From Anaerolineae bacterium (GTDB taxonomy: Bacteria > Chloroflexota > Anaerolineae > Anaerolineales > Villigracilaceae), in contig JAFLCF010000234.1 in NCBI GenBank assembly GCA_017303735.1, forward strand, positions 1 to 6,277: 6,277 nt of DNA, in the 5' to 3' direction. Positions 1 through 4,475 of the stretch are shown here, piece by piece. Both the position numbers and the translations under genes were made by a program. The notes under the pieces were generated by a model. That model saw nothing but the letters and a program-made list of their open reading frames with translations, was not told the DNA's origin and searched no databases. Numbering within the stretch: the stretch's first letter is position 1; every line of letters starts with the position of its first letter.

Positions 1-499
1 CAATATACGTCCCACAGATAAGGTCGTAAAGGGTTTGTCGCGTTTTAGTAAGTACAAGGCTGGCTATATTTGCGCCTAGCAATCCATACACTGCGATCAA
101 CATACTATTTAAGACGGTTGCATTAATCTCTGGGTTGAAGGTCACATCCCAAATCAGGGTATGTGAGATTTCCCAAGGAATAAATTTTAAAATGGATCGA
201 ATCAACGATTTTCCGAAACCGACTCTGTTTCCGTCCCTATCAGTTACTTTTAGCGAGAGCCGATCTTTTCCCCAAGTCCCCTGCTTTTTTGAAGATTCAC
301 TAATTGCAAAATACAAAGTTATAGGAAGAGTAACAAATAAAACCCCAAATGCTTGCGCTTTAATACGATTCTCAAAGAGAGAACTTGCGTTGGGTAGCAT
401 AAAAAATATTCCGGATAATATCGCTAAATACAATACCAGAATCAGGTAATCGAATAAAAATGCGGAAATTCTTTGCCAAAGATTCGCGAATGATTTCAT
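1..499 (-). CDS. RDD-family membrane protein, 3' end cut by window
   Basis: An open frame of 166 codons runs leftward off the window edge without a stop. It starts at the ATG at 499-497, preceded by AAGGAG (510-505) with a 5-nt spacer. Family signature seen: Arg10 at the mouth of the first hydrophobic helix and Asp17 inside it (RISAFLFDYLIL), then a second Asp159 in RQTLYDLICGTYI. These are the Arg and two Asp that name the RDD family. Hydrophobic segments lie at about 14-36, 49-66 and 131-150. The stretch GTWGKDRLSLKVTDRDG (74-90) is the usual RDD loop between the helices. RDD proteins are integral inner-membrane proteins, mostly without an assigned substrate; some have been linked to ion transport. 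The gene is last in view of a minus-strand operon, 25 bp after the ComB-like gene. It is visibly AT-richer than lysS. The family call is firm; the function is unknown. Confidence 0.85.
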   Translation of the reverse strand, partial: MKSFANLWQRISAFLFDYLILVLYLAILSGIFFMLPNASSLFENRIKAQAFGVLFVTLPITLYFAISESSKKQGTWGKDRLSLKVTDRDGNRVGFGKSLIRSILKFIPWEISHTLIWDVTFNPEINATVLNSMLIAVYGLLGANIASLVLTKTRQTLYDLICGTYI

Positions 500-524
500 C
501 AAGGCTCCTTTTCTATGGTGAGGT

Positions 525-1199
525 TTAGGCTCTGATTGCCTGCATTATTAAGAACCCATCCTTGCGGATAATAGGCATTGCAAAATCAAAGTAATTGATT
601 CGTGAGCAGTAATCCAGATCAGAATAGGGGAATTGAGGATGTTCTTCCATGTGTTGGAGCGCGTCTCTTGAAGCATGGACACGTTTGATGAACACATCGT
701 CATGAGTTGGCTGCCCTGTAAACTTCTTTTCCAAATAGTCGGCACAGGCAACATCTTCATCATTTCCCAACCCGCCTGTGATCACAAAGCTGATTTCATC
801 AGGTTGGGATTTCAGCACATATTCAACCGTCGCGCCTGCCACGACAAAACTAGTTGCTAACATTACATCCGCATTCACCGCGCGGACAGCGCCCTGCGTC
901 CCTGCGCCGGTGCGTTGGATAAGAGTGATGCCGGCCAGGTCATGTTCTAGGATGCGCGTGGGTGAGTTGCCAAAGTCGAAGCCTTCGGGTGGGAGCCCGC
1001 CCACTTCGCCCATGGCTTTTGAGCCGGGGATTTGAGATTTCAGGGTTAGCGCTTCTTCCACGGTGCTGACGAGTCGAATCTCTTTGGCGTTTCGCGAAAA
1101 AGAATAAGCCGCCGTTGAAAAAGCTCGTAATACATCAATGATGAGCACGATGCCAGTGGCTTGATGACAATCTTCAAGGGTATAGCGGTGGAATTTCAT
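525..1199 (-). CDS. ComB-like 2-phosphosulfolactate phosphatase family protein
   Basis: A 224-residue cytosolic protein, close to the usual ComB length. Visible family motifs are IDVLRA (21-26), the GE pair at 64-65, GFDFGNSP (73-80), the small-residue loop RTGAGTQGA (96-104) and the acidic EDVACADYL (148-156). ComB is a Mg2+-dependent phosphatase that turns 2-phosphosulfolactate into sulfolactate plus phosphate in coenzyme M synthesis of methanogens. Homologues are widespread in bacteria that make no coenzyme M, where the substrate is often unproven. No other coenzyme M or sulfolactate gene is visible here, so the exact reaction is inferred. The start is fixed by a 4-bp ATGA overlap with the upstream membrane protein gene, which suggests translational coupling; a GAGG lies 7 nt before the ATG. 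The RDD gene follows after 25 bp. Family call strong, substrate uncertain. Confidence 0.82.
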   Translation of the reverse strand: MKFHRYTLEDCHQATGIVLIIDVLRAFSTAAYSFSRNAKEIRLVSTVEEALTLKSQIPGSKAMGEVGGLPPEGFDFGNSPTRILEHDLAGITLIQRTGAGTQGAVRAVNADVMLATSFVVAGATVEYVLKSQPDEISFVITGGLGNDEDVACADYLEKKFTGQPTHDDVFIKRVHASRDALQHMEEHPQFPYSDLDYCSRINYFDFAMPIIRKDGFLIMQAIRA

Positions 1200-1528
1200 T
1201 CTCCCAACCTCTTAAGCAGAATACCAATCAATACAGCAGTAAATGAAGTGAATAATAAAATAACATTTATTCTTCCAAGAGTTTTCATCTGAGGTGGGAT
1301 GATGTTGGCAAATCCAAAACATAACATGGTCATTCCAACTGCAAAGACTTCCCAGGTATGTGGGTCGTTGAAAATGGCAATGCGGTTTGGGCGAAGATCA
1401 ATATAGGGCAATATATTCAAAGAAACCAGAATCGTTAAAACACCACCTACAATGGGTAGACCGCCAAGGAAGAATTTCCCTGCTGGACTGTTCGCAAACT
1501 CTTTGCCTGACATGGGTTTATTTTCCAT
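1196..1528 (-). CDS. small three-helix membrane protein, unknown function
   Basis: A 110-residue protein, starting MENKPMSGKEF, when begun at the ATG at 1528. The open frame extends further upstream, to 1666, but that part lies inside the oxidoreductase gene in another frame and reads as non-coding. An alternative start is Met6 at 1513, which would remove the 11-bp overlap with the preceding gene; neither start has a strong ribosome binding site. Three hydrophobic segments are clear, at about 20-40, 59-79 and 87-105, joined by short polar loops. The C-terminus is basic (KRLGE). I do not recognise a named family. It is sandwiched between the oxidoreductase (11-bp overlap) and the ComB-like phosphatase (4-bp overlap), so it is almost certainly co-transcribed and translationally coupled with both. 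A membrane role is clear; nothing more specific can be supported. Confidence 0.7.
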   Translation of the reverse strand: MENKPMSGKEFANSPAGKFFLGGLPIVGGVLTILVSLNILPYIDLRPNRIAIFNDPHTWEVFAVGMTMLCFGFANIIPPQMKTLGRINVILLFTSFTAVLIGILLKRLGE

Positions 1529-2510
1529 ATTCAAAGATGACCTGTATTGTCTCTTGCGGATGTTCATCCAGCATTTGATAGGCTTTTTCTGCATCTTGTA
1601 GTGCAAAACGATGAGTGACCCACTTCTGCGGTTGGATGCGATCCAATGCTTGCCATGCCACCTCAAAACGGCGGGACTTGTCCCAACGCCCGCTTAGTTC
1701 TGGCGAAATGGAACTGACCTGCGACGATATAAGCTTAATGCGTGAACGGTGAAACGAACCGCCCAAGTCAATTTCGGCGCGCTTCTGCCCATACCACGAA
1801 CCGATCACGACCCGTCCGCTAAAGGTGGTGTGCTCAATGGCAGTATTCAAAGCGGATGGGGAGCCGGTGAGTTCAAAGACAAGGTCGAACGTTGAAGGTT
1901 GAAGGTTATCGGGTGCAAGGCTTTTAACTTTCAACTTTTGACCTTCAACATTTAACCCCTTTCTACGTAACTCAATCCCATCTACCACTGTCAAATTCTC
2001 AAGAGGAAACTCAGATAAAAGCGAAGCCGTTAATATCCCCACAACCCCTTGTCCTAATACCATCACACGTTCTCCAAGGATCGGCGCACCGTCTTGAACC
2101 AAATTCACAGCCGTTTCCATGTTCGGCAAAAAACAGGCGTTTTCTGGAGATAGGGAATGAGGAATGGAAATTAACGATGAAGGATGAGTGATGAAGGATG
2201 AAGTATGCGGTTGAAAGGAAAAAACAGTTTTACCCAGCCAAGACTTGTCTACTTGTTTACCTGTTTTCTTCACCACCCCCACACACGCATACCCATACGC
2301 CAGCGGATACTTCAACTCGCTGCTGACTGAATCGTGCCCATCTTGCAACTGTGGAAATTGACCGCGATACACCAGCATTTCTGTCCCAGCACTGATGGCA
2401 GAGCAAACTGTTTCCACGAGAACTTCATCTTTTTTGATTGGGGGCAGGCTTGATTCACGAATCTCTACGCAGCGGGGCGATGTGAAAAACAGAGTCTGGG
2501 CGGTGGTCAT
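1518..2510 (-). CDS. zinc-less medium-chain dehydrogenase/reductase (BchC-like MDR)
   Basis: A 330-residue cytosolic NAD(P)-dependent oxidoreductase. The N-terminal GroES-like domain covers about 1-125 and the Rossmann domain about 140-270. The dinucleotide motif GQGVVG is at 153-158, with Asp177 (VVDG) at the end of the second strand, which favours NAD(H). The segments SAISAGTEMLVYRG and YGYACVGVV resemble the bacteriochlorophyllide/BchC-like branch of zinc alcohol dehydrogenases. Where zinc enzymes have catalytic Cys, His and Glu, this one has Ser40, Tyr74 and Ala75, and it lacks the four-Cys structural zinc lobe, so a zinc-independent reaction is likely. The substrate is unknown; no bacteriochlorophyll genes are nearby. 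The ATG at 2510 has no Shine-Dalgarno. It is the first gene of the minus-strand operon. Residues 103-119 and 185-207 are encoded by heptanucleotide repeat DNA, listed separately. Confidence 0.8.
   Translation of the reverse strand: MTTAQTLFFTSPRCVEIRESSLPPIKKDEVLVETVCSAISAGTEMLVYRGQFPQLQDGHDSVSSELKYPLAYGYACVGVVKKTGKQVDKSWLGKTVFSFQPHTSSFITHPSSLISIPHSLSPENACFLPNMETAVNLVQDGAPILGERVMVLGQGVVGILTASLLSEFPLENLTVVDGIELRRKGLNVEGQKLKVKSLAPDNLQPSTFDLVFELTGSPSALNTAIEHTTFSGRVVIGSWYGQKRAEIDLGGSFHRSRIKLISSQVSSISPELSGRWDKSRRFEVAWQALDRIQPQKWVTHRFALQDAEKAYQMLDEHPQETIQVIFEYGK
1891..1956. repeat. heptanucleotide inverted-repeat island inside the MDR gene
   Basis: Two exact GTTGAAG units (1891-1904) are followed by a degenerate middle and then five 7-bp units of the opposite sense (1922-1956, consensus NTTTNAC/CTTCAAC). 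The left and right parts are imperfect reverse complements, so the DNA or RNA could form a hairpin with its centre near 1913. The island stays in frame and encodes oxidoreductase residues 185-207, after the second strand of the Rossmann fold. Units and spacing are read directly from the sequence. Confidence 0.75.
2155..2209. repeat. GATGAAG heptanucleotide tandem island inside the MDR gene
   Basis: Four consecutive 7-bp units lie at 2176-2203 (GATGAAG, with one unit ending AGT). Further degenerate units in the same register lie on both sides (GAATGAG at 2155-2161, GAATGGA at 2162-2168). The reading frame is kept. The island encodes oxidoreductase residues 103-119, a Ser/Pro/His-rich stretch (TSSFITHPSSLISIPHS). 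By comparison with remembered MDR sequences, the segment has about the normal family length, so it looks like replacement rather than insertion. Confidence 0.7.
2242..2265. repeat. three 8-bp tandem units inside the MDR gene
   Basis: Units GACTTGTC, TACTTGTT and TACCTGTT follow one another with period 8. They encode the lysine-rich oxidoreductase residues at about 82-90 (KTGKQVDKS). The copies are degenerate and short, so chance is possible, but the closeness to two heptanucleotide islands makes a common origin plausible. Confidence 0.45.
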
Positions 2511-2527
2511 GCTAAAAGTTTAACATA

Positions 2528-2558
2528 AAAGATGGCAGCCTTTTCGACTGCCATCTTT
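2528..2558 (-). terminator. hairpin terminator after the PilZ gene
   Basis: A perfect 11-bp stem: AAAGATGGCAG (2528-2538) pairs with CTGCCATCTTT (2548-2558) around a 9-nt loop. Read on the minus strand it begins 6 nt after the PilZ stop codon and continues into TTTTATGTT. The U-tract is short, so termination may be moderate. It sits in the 54-bp gap before the oxidoreductase start at 2510 and separates the PilZ gene from the downstream operon. Confidence 0.7.
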
Positions 2559-2564
2559 CGGAAC

Positions 2565-2951
2565 TTATTTGGGTCCGGGTCCTCGTTGATCGTACTTTGG
2601 TATATCACGCCGGAATTGGTAATTCTCGATGATCGATTCGATCAATTTCTTATGGTCATCAGAGACTTCCTTGAACTCGAAGCCAATGTTGAAATATTGC
2701 GGGCTCAGGTCTTGCTGACACCATGCCACACGAGATGCCAGACTCATACGCACCGCTTTGATGTTGGGCAGTTCGGGCAGTTCAATGGCAAGCGTGATCT
2801 CCACATCGGGTTTCATCGGTTTTTCGCTGATAATCATCGCGCCAGATGCGGTTAGATCGCCGAGATACCCAAGCAGGTTCCCGCCGTACAGATCAAAGAC
2901 CTGCGTATATGCCACCAGACTTTTCCGTTCCAGTTTACGTCTTTCGTTCAT
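2565..2951 (-). CDS. PilZ-domain protein, probable c-di-GMP receptor
   Basis: A 128-residue single-domain protein. The two parts of the PilZ cyclic-di-GMP site are visible: the N-terminal RxxxR arginines in ERRKLERK (Arg5 and Arg9, with Arg4 adjacent) and the D/NxSxxG loop as DLTASG (32-37), with Thr in place of the usual Ser. The rest alternates beta-strand-like segments (for example VEITLAIEL and NIGFEF), as expected of the PilZ barrel, with a C-terminal helix (about 97-111) and a Pro/Gly-rich basic tail. PilZ proteins bind cyclic-di-GMP in the cytoplasm and pass the signal on to motility, polysaccharide or other outputs; the output here cannot be told. AGTGAGG lies 4 nt before the ATG and supports this start. 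It is apparently monocistronic, with a hairpin terminator just after the stop and a divergent gene upstream. Confidence 0.88.
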   Translation of the reverse strand: MNERRKLERKSLVAYTQVFDLYGGNLLGYLGDLTASGAMIISEKPMKPDVEITLAIELPELPNIKAVRMSLASRVAWCQQDLSPQYFNIGFEFKEVSDDHKKLIESIIENYQFRRDIPKYDQRGPGPK

Positions 2952-3022
2952 TAGACCTCACTTCCCAAGTGTAAAGGAGGGATTAAACAAATTCCATTGC
3001 CGTTTTATGGTAAAAATAGTTC
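2952..3022. promoter_or_regulatory. divergent intergenic region (PilZ / PIG-L)
   Basis: These 71 bp must hold promoters for both directions. On the plus strand a weak pair TTAAAC (2983-2988) and TATGGT (3006-3011) has 17-bp spacing. A second A/T-rich box, TAAAAA (3011-3016), ends 6 nt before the deacetylase ATG. A perfect Shine-Dalgarno-like AAAGGAGG (2973-2980) is not followed by a start codon at a usable distance. No convincing minus-strand promoter box stands out. Confidence 0.35.
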
Positions 3023-3748
3023 ATGCGTTGGATTTATCTTTCCCCTCATTTGGATGACGCCGCCCTCTCCGCTGGCGGCTGGATCTATGACCAAACCCAA
3101 GCCGGCAACCCGGTAGAAATTTGGACCTTCATGTGCGGCTTCCCCAAAGCCAGCCAGTTATCTCCCTTTGCCCAGGCGTTGCACAAATCTTGGGGCATGA
3201 CCTCTGCCCGCGAAGTGGTGAGCGGACGCCGCAAAGAAGATAAGAACGCCGCTGCCATCCTCGGAGCCAAAGCACGCCATTTTGATTTTCTTGATTGCAT
3301 ATACCGTCAGGATAAAAAGGGGAACTGGCTCTACTCGACGATCTTTATCGACCCCCTGCCCGAAGAAGCGGATCTGCCCAAGCAGATCGCCAAAGCCATC
3401 TCCGCCCACCTCAAACCGACCGATGAACTGGTCTGTCAACTTGGCGTTGGCAAACACATAGACCACGTCACTATCCGCCGCACCGCAGAATTGCTTGGGC
3501 GTCCACTGCATTATGTGGCAGATATTCCGTATCTGTTTAACACCCCAGAACATCTCGCCCCGAAAACGGCTGGGATGAAGAAAAAGGTCGAACGGGTGAG
3601 CCGAGCAGGCTTGAGCGCGTGGAAAGAGGCGGTTTTGGCGTACGAGTCGCAGATCTCGATGCTGTTCAAAAGTCCACGGGTGATGCGCGGCAAGATCAAT
3701 GATTTTGTCTCCAACTATGGCGGGATGCCCTTCTGGACAAAGAGGTAG
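3023..3748 (+). CDS. PIG-L/LmbE-family zinc-dependent deacetylase
   Basis: A 241-residue cytosolic protein. The family's metal site is plain: PHLDD (8-12), giving His9 and Asp12, and HIDH (145-148), giving His148. Asp11 is the likely catalytic base. The segment SAREVVSGRRKEDKNAAAILG (61-81) is the conserved helix following the first strand. Members hydrolyse N-acetyl groups from sugar conjugates such as GlcNAc-inositol, GlcNAc-malate (bacillithiol route) or GlcNAc-PI, but many bacterial ones have no known substrate and none can be assigned here. The start is the only reasonable ATG: an in-frame TAG lies at 3017-3019. There is no Shine-Dalgarno at a normal distance, so translation may begin from a leaderless or very short leader. 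The next gene downstream is greA, with its own promoter after 25 bp. Confidence 0.87.
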   Translation: MRWIYLSPHLDDAALSAGGWIYDQTQAGNPVEIWTFMCGFPKASQLSPFAQALHKSWGMTSAREVVSGRRKEDKNAAAILGAKARHFDFLDCIYRQDKKGNWLYSTIFIDPLPEEADLPKQIAKAISAHLKPTDELVCQLGVGKHIDHVTIRRTAELLGRPLHYVADIPYLFNTPEHLAPKTAGMKKKVERVSRAGLSAWKEAVLAYESQISMLFKSPRVMRGKINDFVSNYGGMPFWTKR

Positions 3749-3772
3749 GAATTCCAATCCCCCTTTTGGGTC

Positions 3773-3801
3773 TTGAAACCGCTCATAAATCATGATATAG
3801 T
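3773..3801 (+). promoter_or_regulatory. sigma-70-type promoter of greA
   Basis: TTGAAA (3773-3778) and TATAGT (3796-3801) are separated by exactly 17 bp, each one mismatch from consensus, with a TGA extended -10 at 3793-3795. The predicted transcript start is near 3808, giving a greA leader of about 80 nt. This is the best promoter in the window. Confidence 0.8.
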
Positions 3802-3809
3802 ATGCGCGT

Positions 3810-3836
3810 TTTCCGGCAAGAGAACCGGAAATTTTT
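3810..3836 (+). terminator. terminator-like hairpin at the start of the greA leader
   Basis: A 7-bp stem, TTTCCGG (3810-3816) with CCGGAAA (3825-3831), carries an 8-nt loop and is followed by five T's (3832-3836). It lies almost at the predicted transcript start of greA, so it could end some greA transcripts early, as in an attenuator, or protect the 5' end. It could also stop transcripts arriving from the deacetylase gene, whose stop is about 60 bp upstream. Confidence 0.5.
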
Positions 3837-3841
3837 CATCA

Positions 3842-3864
3842 TTGCATCTCGGTAGGGGATGCAA
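3842..3864 (+). promoter_or_regulatory. second hairpin in the greA leader
   Basis: TTGCATC (3842-3848) pairs perfectly with GATGCAA (3858-3864). The stem extends inward by a T-G and a C-G pair to a 5-nt loop (GGTAG). It stands 12 nt before the greA ribosome binding site (AGGA, 3877-3880), which stays unpaired, so the site should remain accessible. Confidence 0.5.
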
Positions 3865-3887
3865 AATTCATTTAGCAGGACAAAACA

Positions 3888-4358
3888 ATGCCAACCAGTT
3901 TCCTTACCAAAGAGGGCTACGAGAAGCTTCAAGAAGAGCTTAAGCACCTGCAGACCGTGAAACGGCAGGAAGTTGCAGAGCGCCTGCATGAAGCCATGGA
4001 AGGTGGAGAACTTATCGAGAATGCTGAATACGAAGCTGCCAAGAATGAGCAGGCTTTTGTAGAAGGACGCATTCAAGAACTTGACCTTTTGCTTGCCACG
4101 GCGCAGATCATTGAAGAGAATGGCAAGGGCAAAAAGCATGATGCAATTCAGGTCGGTGCCAAGGTGACCATTAAAGAAGGTAACTACGAAGCCGAGACCT
4201 TTACTATTGTGGGCGCTGCCGAAGCCAACCCGCGTGAGGGCAAGATCTCGAACGAATCTCCCATTGGCAAAGCTATTTTGGGTCACAAAGTGGGCGACTC
4301 TGTAAAAGTAGAAACCCCCGGCGGTACCTACAACGTGAAGATCCTCAAGGTCGCCTAA
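3888..4358 (+). CDS. greA: transcription elongation factor GreA
   Basis: A 156-residue protein, the normal GreA length (about 158). The N-terminal coiled coil (about 8-75) carries the signature turn GELIENAEYEAAKNEQ (40-55), and the C-terminal FKBP-like domain ends in SPIGKAILGHKVGDSVKVETPGG. GreA enters the RNA polymerase secondary channel and helps backtracked polymerase cut its transcript so that elongation resumes. The two acidic tip residues are Glu41 and Glu44; E. coli has Asp41 and Glu44, so position 41 is a conservative swap. AGGA lies 7 nt before the ATG and the start matches the family. It has its own promoter and a structured leader, and a terminator lies between it and lysS. The greA-lysS neighbourhood occurs in many bacteria. 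Confidence 0.96.
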   Translation: MPTSFLTKEGYEKLQEELKHLQTVKRQEVAERLHEAMEGGELIENAEYEAAKNEQAFVEGRIQELDLLLATAQIIEENGKGKKHDAIQVGAKVTIKEGNYEAETFTIVGAAEANPREGKISNESPIGKAILGHKVGDSVKVETPGGTYNVKILKVA

Positions 4359-4363
4359 TTTTA

Positions 4364-4388
4364 GGACGCGCCTCATTGCCCCGCGTCC
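4364..4388 (+). promoter_or_regulatory. hairpin competing with the greA terminator
   Basis: GGACGCG (4364-4370) pairs perfectly with CGCGTCC (4382-4388) around an 11-nt loop. The right arm lies inside the left arm of the terminator stem at 4378-4406, so the two structures cannot form together. It is placed 5 nt after the greA stop codon, so ribosomes finishing greA could affect which one forms. Confidence 0.45.
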
Positions 4389-4413
4389 AAGTTTTGGATG
4401 TGGGGCTTTTTTT
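4378..4413 (+). terminator. intrinsic terminator between greA and lysS
   Basis: A 13-bp stem, GCCCCGCGTCCAA (4378-4390) with TTGGATGTGGGGC (4394-4406), including two G-U pairs, has a 3-nt loop and is followed by seven T's (4407-4413), then A and five more T's. This is a textbook Rho-independent terminator for greA. No clear promoter follows it before lysS, so lysS may depend on read-through. Confidence 0.85.
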
Positions 4414-4420
4414 ATTTTTA

Positions 4421-4458
4421 CCCCCATCCCCAACCCTTCCCCCTAAAGCGGGGAAGGG
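4421..4458. repeat. REP-like C-rich palindrome before lysS
   Basis: A C-rich run (ACCCCCATCCCCAAC, 4420-4434) leads into a perfect 9-bp inverted repeat: CCCTTCCCC (4434-4442) with GGGGAAGGG (4450-4458), loop CTAAAGC. From memory, this kind of sequence recurs as dispersed intergenic palindromes in many bacteria; only one copy is in this window. It ends 7 nt before the lysS Shine-Dalgarno, so in RNA it would sit just upstream of the ribosome binding site. Confidence 0.6.
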
Positions 4459-4475
4459 AGTACATAGGAAGAATC

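Noticed and set aside
135..449. 104-codon plus-strand frame at the left end
   Set aside because: It is antisense to the RDD-family gene, which has a strong ribosome binding site and all three signature residues.
1529..1666. N-terminal extension of the three-helix membrane protein
   Set aside because: The extra 46 codons lie within the oxidoreductase coding region in another frame and do not look like a natural N-terminus.
1891..2209. CRISPR array
   Set aside because: The repeats are 7 bp and tandem without spacers, inside a coding region; there are no cas genes.
3007..3057. 16-codon plus-strand frame starting just before the deacetylase
   Set aside because: Its ATG has no ribosome binding site at a usable distance and the peptide overlaps the deacetylase start out of frame; an upstream regulatory peptide cannot be supported.
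3158..3793. 211-codon minus-strand frame opposite the deacetylase gene
   Set aside because: The opposite strand carries clear PHxDD and HxDH motifs; this frame has no family features.
3783..4433. 216-codon minus-strand frame opposite greA
   Set aside because: It covers greA, its promoter and its terminator, and has low-complexity Phe/Leu content typical of a shadow frame.
4398..4475. 26-codon N-terminal extension of lysS
   Set aside because: It would be translated from the terminator and the REP-like repeat; the ATG at 4476 has a proper ribosome binding site and a family-like N-terminus.
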